A stretch of 64,000 nt of DNA from Chitinivorax sp. B (GCF_005503445.1 NZ_SCOH01000005.1:123542-187541); one strand, 5' to 3'; shown: positions 1 to 9,926, counted from the first letter of the stretch. The notes: generated by a model not told the origin, from the letters alone. Translations and numbers: made by a program.

Positions 1-741
1 ATGGCCGCGCACTTGGTGGATACGATCATCAAATGGGCGACGCGAACCTTGAGCAGCCTCCACTGACAATGCCCCTGTCACCACGCCTGCAGCAAACAGA
101 TCTTCAGCAGCGAACAAACCTTCCAATGCAAAGGCAGTACTGGCTTGGGTACCGTTCAACAAAGCCAGGCCTTCCTTCGGCGCCAGGGTAATTGGCTCCA
201 ACCCGGCCAGCTTCATGCCTGCCGCACCGGACAAGCGCTCCCCATGGAAAGTGACTTCGCCTTCACCAATCAACACACACGCCATATGCGCCAGTGGTGC
301 CAGATCGCCCGATGCGCCCACCGACCCTTTTTGCGGCACAACAGGATATACCTGTGCATTGACCAATTTGATCAACGCCTCGATTACTTCACGACGAATG
401 CCCGAAAAGCCGCGTGCCAGCGAATTGATCTTCAGCACCAGCATCAAACGTACAGTCTCATCACGCATACGCCCACCCACACCAGCAGCGTGAGACAGCA
501 CGATGGAGCGCTGCAACAGCTCCAGTTCTTCAGTGGCAATACGGGTATTGGCCAGCAGACCAAAGCCCGTATTGATGCCGTAGACTACCCGCCCCTCAGA
601 CAGAACACGCGATACAGTCGCTGCAGATTCTTCGATGGCAGGGAAGGCTGCCGGGTCCAGCGTGAATGTGGCTGGGGCACGCCAGATTTGGCGCAGTTCG
701 CTCAAGGTCAGCTGACCTGGTTTCAACAGAAATGCAGTCAT
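1..741 (-). CDS. hutH: Histidine ammonia-lyase, N-terminal half (3' end beyond window)
   Basis: Catalyses the first step of histidine degradation, deaminating histidine to urocanate in the cytoplasm. The minus strand reads open from an ATG at 741 to the window edge, giving 247 residues of a family usually about 510 long. It contains [14 protein letters not shown], whose Ala143-Ser144-Gly145 form the self-cyclising MIO cofactor that defines the family, and an early VYGINTGFG segment typical of the lyase fold. It is the last visible gene of the hut operon, 174 bp downstream of hutU with a perfect palindrome between them. The ribosome site is weak (GAG a few bases upstream). Identification is secure; the C-terminus is not visible. 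Confidence 0.95.
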   Translation of the reverse strand, partial: MTAFLLKPGQLTLSELRQIWRAPATFTLDPAAFPAIEESAATVSRVLSEGRVVYGINTGFGLLANTRIATEELELLQRSIVLSHAAGVGGRMRDETVRLMLVLKINSLARGFSGIRREVIEALIKLVNAQVYPVVPQKGSVGASGDLAPLAHMACVLIGEGEVTFHGERLSGAAGMKLAGLEPITLAPKEGLALLNGTQASTAFALEGLFAAEDLFAAGVVTGALSVEAAQGSRRPFDDRIHQVRGH

Positions 742-873
742 TACAGTCTCATCCGATCAAACGGGCAAAGGTTGCCCGATATACTCATTCTTGGTGCATC
801 CAGCTGTTTCTGATTGCAGCGGTAGATAACCTTTACCAATACAACATCCAGAATCAACCTGATCAACACCACA

Positions 874-899
874 ATGCCGGTTGAACGTTCAACCGGCAT
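874..899. terminator. Perfect 26-bp palindrome between hutU and hutH
   Basis: A loop-free inverted repeat (13 bp per arm, centre 886/887, arm ATGCCGGTTGAAC) lies just after the hutU stop and before hutH. As RNA on the minus strand it would fold into a strong GC-rich hairpin, but no T-run follows. An attenuator, an mRNA-stabilising 3' hairpin or a protein-binding site are all possible; calling it a terminator is tentative. Confidence 0.4.
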
Positions 900-915
900 A
901 CCGCTTAGTGATCAA

Positions 916-2577
916 TCACAGCATGGGCAGATCCAGGCCATTTTCACGTGCACATGTCTGTGCGATGTCGTAACCAGCATCCGCATGGCGCATTACACCC
1001 GTACCAGGATCGTTGCGCAGCACGCGGCCAACGCGCTTGGCTGCGGCATCCGAGCCATCACACACGATCACCACCCCGGAGTGCTGGCTGAAGCCCATTC
1101 CCACACCGCCACCATGGTGCAGCGATACCCAGGTCGCCCCGCCGGCTGTATTCAGCAATGCGTTCAACAAAGGCCAGTCGGATACTGCATCCGAGCCATC
1201 TTTCATGGCTTCAGTTTCACGGTTAGGGCTGGCCACCGAACCAGAATCCAAATGGTCACGACCAATCACGATAGGCGCTTTCAGTTCGCCTTTGGCAACC
1301 ATTTCATTGAATGCCTGGCCAAGGCGGGCACGATCCTTCAAGCCCACCCAACAAATACGTGCAGGCAACCCCTGGAAGGCGATCCGTTCACGGGCCATAT
1401 CCAGCCAATTGTGCAAATGCTTATCGTGCGGAATCAGCTCTTTGACCTTCTGATCGGTCTTATAGATATCTTCCGGGTCACCCGACAACGCCACCCAACG
1501 GAATGGGCCTACGCCTTCGCAGAATAACGGGCGGATATATGCAGGAACAAAACCTGGGAAATCAAAGGCATTCTGTACGCCCTCTTCCAATGCCATCTGG
1601 CGGATGTTGTTACCATAATCCAATGTGGCAGCACCACGCTTTTGCAAGTCCAACATGGCACGCACCTGTACTGCCATGGAGGCCTTCGCAGCCTTGATCA
1701 CTGCCTGCGGCTCACTCTGGCGACGCGCCTTCCATTGCTCCACCGTCCAGCCCTGGGGCAGATAGCCATTCAATGGGTCATGCGCACTGGTTTGGTCAGT
1801 CACCACATCTGGCGTGATGCCACGGGCAACCAACTCGGCAAACACATCTGCTGCATTACCCAACAAACCAACAGAAATCGCCTTGCCGCTGGCATTGGCT
1901 TCATTGATGATGGCCAGCGCTTCATCCAGCGTCTTGGCCTTGAAATCGACATAACGGGTACGCAGACGGAAATCGATTCGGGTTTCGTCACACTCCACCG
2001 TCAGCACGTTGAAACCAGCCATGACACCTGCCAGCGGTTGTGCCCCACCCATGCCGCCCAGGCCACCGGTCAGAATCCATTTACCTTTGGCATTGTCATT
2101 GAAATGTTGCTTGGCCACGGCAGCAAAGGTTTCATATGTACCCTGCACAATGCCCTGTGTGCCGATATAAATCCACGAACCGGCCGTCATCTGGCCGTAC
2201 ATCATCAAGCCTTTTTTATCCAGCTCGTTGAAGTGATCCCAACTCGCCCAGTGTGGCACCAAGTTGGAATTGGCCAACAGCACACGTGGTGCATCGGCAT
2301 GGGTCTGGAATACGCCAACCGGCTTGCCGGACTGGATCAACAGCGTCTGGTCATCTTCCAGGCGCTTCAAAACTTCCAGAATCTTGTCATAGCATTCCCA
2401 TGAGCGGGCAGCACGGCCAATCCCACCGTACACCACCAGATCTTCCGGGCGTTCCGCCACATCCGGGTCAAGGTTGTTCTGGATCATGCGGTAAGCCGCT
2501 TCGGTCAGCCAGCTTTTGCAGGTGCGTTCGCTGCCACGTGGTGCACGAATGACGCGGGACGGATCATGTCGGTTCAT
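916..2577 (-). CDS. hutU: Urocanate hydratase
   Basis: Converts urocanate to 4-imidazolone-5-propionate, the second step of histidine catabolism, using tightly bound NAD+ as an electrophile. The 553-residue length fits the family (about 550-560). [10 protein letters not shown] at residues 171-180 is the dinucleotide-binding loop, and the family's N-terminal RAPRG and [13 protein letters not shown] blocks are present. The ATG is preceded by GGAGA with six bases of spacing, supporting this start. It lies 37 bp downstream of hutG and is followed by hutH on the same strand, so it is almost certainly cotranscribed with them under HutC control. Confidence 0.97.
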   Translation of the reverse strand: MNRHDPSRVIRAPRGSERTCKSWLTEAAYRMIQNNLDPDVAERPEDLVVYGGIGRAARSWECYDKILEVLKRLEDDQTLLIQSGKPVGVFQTHADAPRVLLANSNLVPHWASWDHFNELDKKGLMMYGQMTAGSWIYIGTQGIVQGTYETFAAVAKQHFNDNAKGKWILTGGLGGMGGAQPLAGVMAGFNVLTVECDETRIDFRLRTRYVDFKAKTLDEALAIINEANASGKAISVGLLGNAADVFAELVARGITPDVVTDQTSAHDPLNGYLPQGWTVEQWKARRQSEPQAVIKAAKASMAVQVRAMLDLQKRGAATLDYGNNIRQMALEEGVQNAFDFPGFVPAYIRPLFCEGVGPFRWVALSGDPEDIYKTDQKVKELIPHDKHLHNWLDMARERIAFQGLPARICWVGLKDRARLGQAFNEMVAKGELKAPIVIGRDHLDSGSVASPNRETEAMKDGSDAVSDWPLLNALLNTAGGATWVSLHHGGGVGMGFSQHSGVVIVCDGSDAAAKRVGRVLRNDPGTGVMRHADAGYDIAQTCARENGLDLPML

Positions 2578-2614
2578 GGGTTGTCTCCAAACAGAAAGTC
2601 GGGCCAGGCCCGTA

Positions 2615-3556
2615 TTATTTGCTCAAACGATAGACCAGCCGCGCAGCCGTCTTGGCGGTGCGATGATCGATATCAAATTCAGGATTCAGTTCGGCCAGAT
2701 CGGCCACGCGCAACTTGCCAGATGCCTTGACCATATCCACGATGGCTTCAACCACTTCAAGTGCCACACCACGCGCTGCAGGCGCCGATACACCGGGAGC
2801 CTGATATGCAGGTAATACGTCGATATCAATGGTCAGATAAATATGGTCAACCTTGGCGATGAATTGCTGTAGCTGTTGTAAGGTAGGCAGCAATTGGGCC
2901 ACGCCCATGTCTTCATCCAGGCGGTAGCTCACGCCCAATTCATGGGCCCGGGCAAACAGGGCTTCGGTATTCGATGGTTCTGCCACACCAAAGCAAGCGT
3001 AATGAAATGGCCATCCATGTGCTTCACAGGATTCAGCAATCTGCCGGAACGGTGTACCGGAATTGGCTTCACGCGCCAAACGCAGGTCAAAATGCGCATC
3101 TAGATTGATGATGCCAATGTGCGGCACTTGGTGGTAATTACCCAGATAGCGGGCCAGACCACTGAATGTACCGAAGGCGATTTCATGACCACCGCCCAGC
3201 ACGATCGGGAAATGTCCTTCGGCCAACAGGCTGTCCACCATGACCGCCAGCTCGGCTTGGGCAGCTTCCAGGTCGTTGCCTTCACAAACAACATCGCCCG
3301 CATCCAGTACCGTTTTATCGGCGCCATGCCATGCCAGATTCGCCAAGGCCTGGCGGATCACTTGGGGCCCCTTATGGGCACCTGGCCTGCCATGATTACG
3401 CTTCACCCCTGCATCGCAAGCAAAACCCAGTAAAGCGATTCCAACCCCATTGGCCGTTCGCTCACAGCGAACTTGCTGATGCCAGCGGCGGACATCCCCC
3501 ACTTCCTCACTATCCAACCTGCCCTGCCAACGGGCAGGATCTGGTTTGCTCCACAT
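2615..3556 (-). CDS. hutG: Formimidoylglutamase (arginase-family)
   Basis: Hydrolyses N-formimidoyl-L-glutamate to glutamate and formamide, the last step of the four-enzyme hut route. At 313 residues it matches the ureohydrolase family. The binuclear manganese ligands are visible: GGGHE (His124), DAHFD (153-157) and the DID motif (244-246) followed by [11 protein letters not shown]. It starts 5 bp after the hutI stop and ends 37 bp before hutU, so it sits inside the operon. An agmatinase or arginase is a formal alternative because the fold is shared, but the hut context makes HutG by far the best call. Confidence 0.93.
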   Translation of the reverse strand: MWSKPDPARWQGRLDSEEVGDVRRWHQQVRCERTANGVGIALLGFACDAGVKRNHGRPGAHKGPQVIRQALANLAWHGADKTVLDAGDVVCEGNDLEAAQAELAVMVDSLLAEGHFPIVLGGGHEIAFGTFSGLARYLGNYHQVPHIGIINLDAHFDLRLAREANSGTPFRQIAESCEAHGWPFHYACFGVAEPSNTEALFARAHELGVSYRLDEDMGVAQLLPTLQQLQQFIAKVDHIYLTIDIDVLPAYQAPGVSAPAARGVALEVVEAIVDMVKASGKLRVADLAELNPEFDIDHRTAKTAARLVYRLSK

Positions 3557-3561
3557 TCGTC

Positions 3562-4800
3562 TTACCCTTCAAGCTTGGCGCCACGCCATACCCGGCAGCG
3601 CAACGGGTTCACACCCATCTGATAGGCCAATTCGGCCGGATGCTGAATATTCCACACACAAAAGCTGGCTTCCCGGCCAATTGACAGTTCACCCAAGCGG
3701 TCAGCACGCCCCAGTGCCTTTGCTGCATGTCGTGTTACGCCGGCAAAAGCTTGCTGCGGAGTCAGGCCAAACAGTACACACGCCATATTCATGGCCCAAC
3801 GCAACGACGCAAATGGGCTGGTACCGGGGTTCAGATCAGTTGCCACCGCAATCGGGATATTGGCTGCCTGCAAGGCAGCGACAGGTGGTAACTGTTTTTC
3901 CCGTAAGAAATAGAAGGCTCCCGGCAGCAATACCGCTGTAGTTCCACTTTGGGCCAAGGCAACTATGCCCTTTTCGCTCAGGAACTCTACATGATCGACT
4001 GACCAAGCTTGATAGGCAGCGGCCAATGCAGAGCCATCCAGATCAGATAACTGCTCCATATGACCTTTTACCGCCAATCCATGCTGGCGGGCCACCGCAA
4101 ATACCCGCTCTGTCTGGTCACGGGTAAAGCCGATGTGTTCACAGAACACGTCAACGGCATCCGCCAGCCCTGCTTCAGCAGCAGCGGGAATCATTTCTTC
4201 ACAGATCAGGGTGACATAATCATCCGTGCGGCCGGCATATTCCGGTGGCACGGCATGTGCTGCCAGCAAGGTCGTCGATACTTCGACCTGCGCCAGATCA
4301 CCCAGTCGGCGTGCCACTCGCAGCATCTTCAATTCATCGGCCAATGTCAGGCCATAACCGGACTTGATCTCGATACAGCCTACGCCTTCACTGGCCAACG
4401 CTTTTACCCGTGGCCAGCTGGCTTCGATCAATCCTGCTTCGTCCAGTGCTCGGGTCGCCCGGACCGTAGAAAGAATACCGCCACCTTGTTTGGCGATTTC
4501 AGCATAAGGGACGCCGCTCAGACGCATTTCCCATTCTTGCGCACGGCTTCCGCCATACACCGCATGGGTATGGCAATCAACCAGGGCAGGCGTTACCCAT
4601 GCCCCCTTTACATCCACTTGATCCACAGGCAAGTCTGAATGATTCACCTCAACCATTGGCTGGATACAGGCCAAACGACCGTTTTGCACACCCAGCGCAA
4701 CCAGTGTGGTATCGGTCATACCATCCACCCGAGTACCCCATTGTGGCGATGCCTGCGCATTCAACCAAACACGTTCACATGCCGAGAGAGAAGTTTGCAT
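3562..4800 (-). CDS. hutI: Imidazolonepropionase
   Basis: An amidohydrolase that opens the imidazolone ring to give formimidoylglutamate, third step of histidine degradation. The 412-residue protein has the metal-binding HTH motif at residues 77-79 ([11 protein letters not shown]) and the family's downstream GGGI, GHMEQL and [10 protein letters not shown] blocks. It is the first gene of the hutI-G-U-H unit. The upstream region carries a TGTATATACA palindrome 28-37 bp before the ATG, a plausible HutC operator. The start lacks a strong ribosome site, but the N-terminus matches the usual length. Confidence 0.96.
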   Translation of the reverse strand: MQTSLSACERVWLNAQASPQWGTRVDGMTDTTLVALGVQNGRLACIQPMVEVNHSDLPVDQVDVKGAWVTPALVDCHTHAVYGGSRAQEWEMRLSGVPYAEIAKQGGGILSTVRATRALDEAGLIEASWPRVKALASEGVGCIEIKSGYGLTLADELKMLRVARRLGDLAQVEVSTTLLAAHAVPPEYAGRTDDYVTLICEEMIPAAAEAGLADAVDVFCEHIGFTRDQTERVFAVARQHGLAVKGHMEQLSDLDGSALAAAYQAWSVDHVEFLSEKGIVALAQSGTTAVLLPGAFYFLREKQLPPVAALQAANIPIAVATDLNPGTSPFASLRWAMNMACVLFGLTPQQAFAGVTRHAAKALGRADRLGELSIGREASFCVWNIQHPAELAYQMGVNPLRCRVWRGAKLEG

Positions 4801-5227
4801 CTTTCAAATGTATAGTTTTGGCTTAATTTGTATATACATTAAACAGACAACTGCATCACGTCAAGCTTCTTGATAGTGATGCCAGCACCTGAAAGGACGG
4901 AATCACTGCCGAGTGGAATAGCAGGCTGACGTCAATGCCGACCTGCTGAAGTACACATAACATCAGCGTGTTAGCACAGACCTATCGCAGATTGTGTTCA
5001 GTGTGTATAGCAGTGTAGATGGCCAATTCAGATATGCACTGAATCAAGCAATGAAGGATAGGACGCGGAATGTGGCAACGAGTTGACGCCGTGCACAAAA
5101 CGCGATGAAGTACTTCTGGATGAGACGCGCAAATGCAGACCGCACGTAGGCGGGACAAACTTGTACAACACCGTCAGAAGGCGTGTATCAACGACACTAA
5201 GTGGTGTAAGCCCTACCAGCACAAGGC
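4801..5227. other. 427-bp non-coding spacer between hutC and hutI
   Basis: No convincing gene: short open frames here lack ribosome sites and recognisable motifs. It holds the presumed hutI promoter, the TGTATATACA palindrome near 4829, and a further TTGTACAA palindrome at 5161-5168 close to the hutC end. The spacer is long for an operon interior, so hutC and hutI are probably separate transcription units. Confidence 0.6.
4829..4838. promoter_or_regulatory. Candidate HutC operator upstream of hutI
   Basis: TGTATATACA is a 10-bp perfect palindrome 28-37 bp upstream of the hutI ATG. HutC, a GntR-family repressor, is known in pseudomonads to bind sites of the type TTGTATN2ACAA, so this fits by sequence and position. 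Binding is inferred. Confidence 0.5.
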
Positions 5228-5935
5228 TTATACATCGACATGAACCTGCGAACGGAGCTTATAACGGGTACCTGGATGGGTCAGGCGGGCAAAACTGACC
5301 AAACGATCAGCCGACCATGTACGACGATGCACCAACAGGCAGGGCTCGTTTGGTGAGATCTCCAGTAGGCGCTGAGTTTCCTCGTCCGGCATGATGGCTT
5401 CGACAATATGTTCGATATCCGAAAGGGGGCAGGCTTGTGTCAAATACTCATTGGGTGTGATATCGGCAAAGTCCTGCTCAAGATAGTTCGGTACCCAGCG
5501 CGGATTCAAATAACGGTCTTCCAACTGGATAGGAATGCCATTCTCCCGGTGCACGATCATCGAATGGTACACAGCGGTACCTACCCGTACCCCCAAACGC
5601 AGGGCAATCGTGTCATCCACTACCTCACTACGTAGCATCAACACGGTATTGTCATACTCATGGCCACGACGGCGGATTTCACCTGCAATGCTGCATACCG
5701 ACAATAATGGCGATTCTGCACGGGTATCCGCCACATAAGTGCCATCACCCGCAAACCGCACCAGCATGCCATCACCTACCAGGTCGCGAATGGCCTTGTT
5801 CACGGTCATCCGACTGACGCCAAACTGCTCGGCCAGCTGTACCTCCGGTGGAATCTTGCTCCCCGGCTGGTAAGTCTGTTCGCGAATGCGCTGCAGCAAA
5901 TAGGATTTGATGGCTTGATAACGGGGCTGTGTCAT
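5228..5935 (-). CDS. hutC: GntR-family histidine utilisation repressor
   Basis: Represses hut genes and is typically relieved by urocanate. The 235-residue protein has an N-terminal winged helix (about 5-72; PPEVQLAEQFGVSRMTVNKA is the recognition region) and a C-terminal UTRA effector domain (about 95-230) ending with the RLTHPGTRYKL-type stretch seen in HutC. It lies upstream of hutI on the same strand. Palindromes resembling HutC sites occur before hutI and just upstream of hutC itself, suggesting autoregulation. Identification as HutC rather than another GntR/UTRA regulator rests on similarity plus the hut neighbourhood. Confidence 0.9.
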   Translation of the reverse strand: MTQPRYQAIKSYLLQRIREQTYQPGSKIPPEVQLAEQFGVSRMTVNKAIRDLVGDGMLVRFAGDGTYVADTRAESPLLSVCSIAGEIRRRGHEYDNTVLMLRSEVVDDTIALRLGVRVGTAVYHSMIVHRENGIPIQLEDRYLNPRWVPNYLEQDFADITPNEYLTQACPLSDIEHIVEAIMPDEETQRLLEISPNEPCLLVHRRTWSADRLVSFARLTHPGTRYKLRSQVHVDV

Positions 5936-6298
5936 TGCAGTTATATTGTCTATACAAATCTGTCATTTATTGTACAGCATAATCTGTCATCCCACTTGTC
6001 ACATGGTGTGTATGTGGTTTAAGCATCATCTGCAAAAGCCTCTTTACAAGCCAGTTAAGAGTAAATACTCTATTCATACTATCGATAGCCACCGCTTTGC
6101 TGAATTCCGAATATTTTTTGTAATGTTGGCAAAGCGACAAATGCACCAAGCAAATCAAAAGCCTGATACAGGCACGGCAAAAATAAAAACAGGGCAACGA
6201 TGGCGGAGAAGGCACAGGTGTTGCAACCCATACCGGTCAATACACAAGTCGGCATGACGTGTTGTGACACAGGATGAGGACGAAACGGGTGCACTGGC
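5936..6298. other. Intergenic region with divergent promoters (hutC / aminotransferase cassette)
   Basis: No gene is supported in these 363 bp; open frames are short and unrecognised. The stretch is AT-rich near 5960-6120 and must hold the hutC promoter on the minus strand and the promoter of the 6299-9926 cassette on the plus strand. Confidence 0.6.
5946..5957. promoter_or_regulatory. Candidate HutC operator upstream of hutC
   Basis: TTGTCTATACAA, a 12-bp palindrome with one central mismatch, begins 11 bp upstream of the hutC start. It resembles the site before hutI and the known TTGTAT...ACAA HutC half-sites. Position over the promoter suggests autorepression; this is inference. Confidence 0.5.
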
Positions 6299-7444
6299 AT
6301 GAAAAAAATTCCCTTGCTTGTTCCTTCACTACCCTCGGCAGAGGAGCTACTCCCCTACTTGCGAGAAATCGACCAGCATCGCTGGTATACCAATTTCGGG
6401 CCACTCAATCAGCGTTTTGAACGACAACTCGCGGCATCCTTTCCGGAACAGCCAGGTGCAGCCATCACTACCGTCAGCGATTGCACCGCAGGGCTGGAGC
6501 TGGCCCTGCAAGGACTGGGTTTGGCATCCGGTGCCAAGGTGCTGTTACCAGGCCTGACATTTGTTGCATCCGCCACGGCCATCACACGTGCCGGTTTGAC
6601 ACCCGTCATTGCAGATGTGGATGCTGACAATTGGCTATTGACCCCAGCCATCGCGCGTCAATATCTGGAACATATCTCGATTGATGCAATCATGCCTGTC
6701 ACCACGTTTGGGGCCGAACAGGATGTAATGAGCTGGGATGAGCTGAGTGAAGCAACCGGCATACCCGTGTTGATCGACGCAGCTGGGGCATATGGCAACC
6801 AACGACTCGGCCGGCACGTTACCTTGATATTCAGCCTACACGCCACCAAGGCCATGGGGATCGGTGAAGGCGGTTTTGTAATTGGCTGTAATTCGGACAC
6901 GGTACAACAGGCTCGCCGTTTGAGTAATTTTGGCCTGAATCTGGAAACAGGCTTGGTGGAAACGGCCGGCACCAATGCCAAACTAAGCGAATACCACGCC
7001 GCCGTGGGATTGGCAGCCATGGATCGCTGGCAACATATACAACTGCAACGGCAAAAGTTACAACAAAATTATCTGGCGGCCCTGACCGAACGTGACCTAC
7101 CCATTCGCTTTCAGCAGAAGGACTATACCAACGGTATCTATCCGACCTTTCCAATCCTGCTACCCACTGGTATGGATATGAAATCGACTCGGGCACAGCT
7201 TGCCGTACAAGGTATCGAGACACGACAATGGTACTGTCCTCCCATCCATCGGCACCCAGCCTTCGCGCAATTCCCCTTACCGCAACATCTACCCGTATGC
7301 GAGACAATCAGTCAGCGCTTATTGGGCTTGCCCTTTCACCTGTATTTGAGCGAGGATGATATTGAATTCGTCGCCGATACCCTGGCTGAATTACTCGCCG
7401 ATGTGCCGGCAGACCATAACAAGAGCGCCATACTGGCAGCGTGA
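6299..7444 (+). CDS. DegT/DnrJ/EryC1/StrS-family PLP aminotransferase
   Basis: A fold-type I PLP enzyme of the sugar aminotransferase family, which typically transfers an amino group from glutamate to a keto-sugar nucleotide. In 381 residues it shows the expected blocks: SDCTAGLELAL (phosphate/PLP loop, about 60-70), LPGLTFVASATAI, the PLP-pyridine-binding Asp160 in LIDAAGAYG, and the Schiff-base Lys184 in LHATKAMGIGEGG. It opens a tight four-gene plus-strand cassette (next gene 48 bp downstream). No nucleotide-sugar dehydratase or glycosyltransferase is adjacent, so the substrate is unknown. The ribosome site is poor; GAGGA lies about 20 bp upstream. Confidence 0.85.
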   Translation: MKKIPLLVPSLPSAEELLPYLREIDQHRWYTNFGPLNQRFERQLAASFPEQPGAAITTVSDCTAGLELALQGLGLASGAKVLLPGLTFVASATAITRAGLTPVIADVDADNWLLTPAIARQYLEHISIDAIMPVTTFGAEQDVMSWDELSEATGIPVLIDAAGAYGNQRLGRHVTLIFSLHATKAMGIGEGGFVIGCNSDTVQQARRLSNFGLNLETGLVETAGTNAKLSEYHAAVGLAAMDRWQHIQLQRQKLQQNYLAALTERDLPIRFQQKDYTNGIYPTFPILLPTGMDMKSTRAQLAVQGIETRQWYCPPIHRHPAFAQFPLPQHLPVCETISQRLLGLPFHLYLSEDDIEFVADTLAELLADVPADHNKSAILAA

Positions 7445-7492
7445 CCACACATCGAGCAGGTCACTGCAGTCACTGACCGGAATCCAGACATC

Positions 7493-8029
7493 ATGCACAT
7501 CGCCGGGTCACGCATTTTCCTGCGCGCCGTTGAGCAGCGCGACTTACCTCAGCTGCATCGCTGGGCAAATGATCCGGTTATCTGGCAACAACTGGGTGGC
7601 TGGCATTTTCCTTATTCAGAAACCGATCAACATCACTGGTTCACCTCATTGTCGTCCCATTCCCCGAATCAGCGATGGTGTATCGACGACCTGGAGAGGG
7701 GGCTGATTGGCACGGCCAGCCTGACAGAAATCAACTGGAAAGACCGGAATGCCTTTGTTGGCCTGTTGATAGGTCAAACAGAACTGCGTGGCCAGGGATA
7801 TGGTGAGGAAACCCTGCGCACCTTGATGCGGCACGCCTTTGACGAGCTGGGCCTGCATCGGTTGGAAAGTACCATCATTGAATACAATGCACCATCGCTC
7901 AAATTGTTCACAGACAAATGCGGCTGGCAGGTCGAAGGCCGGCAACGGCAGTGGTATTACCGCCAAGGCCAACGCTGGGACCGCATCTGGGTGGGCATTA
8001 CAGCTGACGACTACCGACAGGCAGGTTGA
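7493..8029 (+). CDS. GNAT-family N-acetyltransferase (RimJ/RimL-like)
   Basis: A 178-residue acyltransferase transferring an acyl group from CoA to an amine. The N-terminal pattern (RIFLRAVEQRDLPQLHRW) and the acetyl-CoA loop region QTELRGQGYGEETLRTLMRHAF (about 101-122), followed by NAPSLKLFTDKCGW, are typical of the RimJ/RimL branch. It sits between two PLP-enzyme genes: 48 bp after the first, and 4 bp before the second. Such neighbours often acetylate an amino-sugar produced by a DegT aminotransferase, so N-acylation of the cassette's product is a reasonable inference. The exact substrate cannot be read from sequence. Confidence 0.85.
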   Translation: MHIAGSRIFLRAVEQRDLPQLHRWANDPVIWQQLGGWHFPYSETDQHHWFTSLSSHSPNQRWCIDDLERGLIGTASLTEINWKDRNAFVGLLIGQTELRGQGYGEETLRTLMRHAFDELGLHRLESTIIEYNAPSLKLFTDKCGWQVEGRQRQWYYRQGQRWDRIWVGITADDYRQAG

Positions 8030-8033
8030 ACTT

Positions 8034-9050
8034 ATGCATTTCGATCGCCCCATTGGCGGCTTTTTCGAGCTGGAACTGCCCGCCCCACAATCAGGTAATT
8101 TACTGGCTCACTGGCAAGCCGACGCACTCAACAGCCGATGGTACGCCAATGCACGCTCCGCGCTGGCCCATTTGTTGCGTCACAAACAATGCACACGAGT
8201 CTGGTTGCCCGCGTACCTGTGCGACGCCTTGGTGGACGCCATCCTCTATGCTGGTTGCCGGGTACAGTTTTATCCGGTAGACGAACAGTTGCATCCGGAT
8301 AGCAATTGGCTGGTCAGTCGTATCAATACTGGTGATGCGGTGCTGGCCATCGACTATTTCGGCCGCTCCCCGAACTCACTGTTTAGGGGGCTGGTACAAA
8401 GCCGGCAAGATGTAATCTGGATTGAAGATCGGGCACAAGCTATCGACACGGGACAGCCTCCATGGGGCACATGGCAATTGTTCAGCCCACGCAAACTGCT
8501 GGGTGTGCCAGATGGTGGATTGCTGGTCGGGCCACAGCTGGCCGACTTACCCACACCACATGGTATACCCCCCATTCATGTCTCGGCATGGTTGCGGCGG
8601 GAAGATAGCCATGGTAGCCGCAACAGCGAATGGTATGGGCGTTTCAAGCAGGACGAAGCAGACATGGATATCGATTTGCGCCCCGCCAGCAAGCTGACTC
8701 AGCATCTGTTGGCCTGTACGCCTGCCCATACATTGATCCAGGCACGGCGACAAAACTACGCTCGTTATCAGGCTGCGTTACCCTATATGTCTTTTTTGGG
8801 TGAGACACGTGCCTTCGTTCCATTCGGGTTTGTCATCCGAACGCCACATGCCGATGCCCTGTGGCAGCACCTGATCGATCAACGCATCTTTGCACAACGG
8901 CATTGGCGTGAATTGAGTACAGCGGTAGAAGAATTCCCTGTCGCCCATCAATTGGCCGGGGAGCTGCTGACGCTACCTTGCGATCATCGGTTGAACAACG
9001 CAGACGTCGATCGGGTGATCGCTGCCATCCAGGTTTTCTTCGACGAATAA
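8034..9050 (+). CDS. Divergent, shorter DegT-like PLP-dependent protein
   Basis: A 338-residue protein related to DegT/StrS aminotransferases but shorter and divergent. The usual lysine context appears as LFSPRKLLGVPDGG (Lys154), preceded by IWIEDRAQAID (Asp132, probable PLP pyridine contact), and WLPAYLCDALVDAI resembles the LPAYTC-type block near the start of the cofactor domain. The start chosen is the ATG at 8034, 4 bp after the GNAT stop, because sequence further upstream overlaps that gene in another frame. Cofactor residues look intact, so it is probably catalytic, but the reaction is unknown. It abuts the next gene directly. Confidence 0.75.
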   Translation: MHFDRPIGGFFELELPAPQSGNLLAHWQADALNSRWYANARSALAHLLRHKQCTRVWLPAYLCDALVDAILYAGCRVQFYPVDEQLHPDSNWLVSRINTGDAVLAIDYFGRSPNSLFRGLVQSRQDVIWIEDRAQAIDTGQPPWGTWQLFSPRKLLGVPDGGLLVGPQLADLPTPHGIPPIHVSAWLRREDSHGSRNSEWYGRFKQDEADMDIDLRPASKLTQHLLACTPAHTLIQARRQNYARYQAALPYMSFLGETRAFVPFGFVIRTPHADALWQHLIDQRIFAQRHWRELSTAVEEFPVAHQLAGELLTLPCDHRLNNADVDRVIAAIQVFFDE

Positions 9051-9926
9051 ATGATGCAGCATCCCTATGCCAGTTCAGACTATGCATACTGCTTCAGCGA
9101 ATGGGGGCAGCCAGTACCGTTAGGCAAGCAGACAACACTGTTAGCCAGATCGTTGCCCCACCATTCCGGTCACGATCTGACCGGCCTGTATCCGCGCTTA
9201 CCCCTGTCCGAGATGCTGAACTGGCCATCGGAGTTTGAAGCACTGGCGGCACAGGGGTATGTCAGCCTTGCCTGGGTGAGCGATGTATTCTTCGCTCCGG
9301 ATCCAGCGCAATTGTCGATCTTGCTGGATCGCCATTTCGCGTTCAAGACCCATTTCATCCACGATCGGCAGCAGCCATTTGCTTATGACCGCCATCACCG
9401 CTACGAAGTGAACAAGGCGCATCGACAGTGCCAATTTCGCGAAGTCGCACTGGCCGACATTCTGCCGGCATGGCAGACCCTTTATGCCGAGCTGGATACC
9501 AAGCATCAGCTCGAAGGATTCGCCAGATTCTCTCCGGCCCATTTTCAGCAACTGGCCCATCTACCATGGCTGCGTAGTTTTGGCGCCTTCCATGAAGATG
9601 AGCTGATTGCAGCGCAATTGTGGGTGATCGATGGTGACTATGCTTACTATCACCTCAGCGCGGCGTCATCTGTCGGTTATCGGCGTAGTGCCTCCTACGG
9701 TCTGCTGGATGTCGCACTACAGGCCTTACCCGTTCGTCAGCTGGATCTGGGTGCCGCTGCCGGACTCAATCCAGCACCTGACGATGGTCTGACAAGATTC
9801 AAACGCGGTTTCGCCAACAGAACCGCTGCCGCTTATTTTTGCGGCAAGATCTTGCACCAACCTACTTATGCCACACTCTGCAACGGGTTGGCTCCCACCT
9901 CATTCTTCCCGGCATATCGGCAATAA
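9051..9926 (+). CDS. FemAB/GNAT-fold acyltransferase-like protein
   Basis: A 291-residue protein that looks like the GNAT-fold branch related to FemAB (Acetyltransf_6-like). The mid-region has LRSFGAFHEDELIAAQLWVI, YAYYHLSAASSVGYRRSASYGLLDVAL and a C-terminal LDLGAAAGLNPAPDDGLTRFKRGF, the typical closing block of that family. The ATG directly follows the previous stop codon (TAA-ATG), implying translational coupling. As last gene of the cassette it may attach an acyl or aminoacyl group to the product of the two PLP enzymes. Family assignment is by motif recognition only; the substrate is unknown. Confidence 0.65.
   Translation: MMQHPYASSDYAYCFSEWGQPVPLGKQTTLLARSLPHHSGHDLTGLYPRLPLSEMLNWPSEFEALAAQGYVSLAWVSDVFFAPDPAQLSILLDRHFAFKTHFIHDRQQPFAYDRHHRYEVNKAHRQCQFREVALADILPAWQTLYAELDTKHQLEGFARFSPAHFQQLAHLPWLRSFGAFHEDELIAAQLWVIDGDYAYYHLSAASSVGYRRSASYGLLDVALQALPVRQLDLGAAAGLNPAPDDGLTRFKRGFANRTAAAYFCGKILHQPTYATLCNGLAPTSFFPAYRQ

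Noticed and set aside
145..813. Plus-strand open frame of 222 codons opposite hutH
   Set aside because: It is antisense to a well-conserved gene with the MIO motif and its translation has no recognisable features.
1642..2403. Long plus-strand open frame opposite hutU
   Set aside because: Pure antisense shadow; hutU on the other strand matches its family along its whole length.
5028..5298. Short open frames in the hutC-hutI spacer on both strands
   Set aside because: No ribosome sites, no motifs, and one overlaps the hutC 3' end; treated as non-coding.
7839..8033. Upstream extension of the second PLP-protein frame
   Set aside because: It overlaps the GNAT gene in another frame and has no family similarity; the ATG at 8034 is the natural start.
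6299..9926. Interpreting the four-gene cassette as a toxin or defence island
   Set aside because: None of the proteins carries nuclease, protease, pore-forming or NTPase motifs; all four fit metabolic enzyme families.
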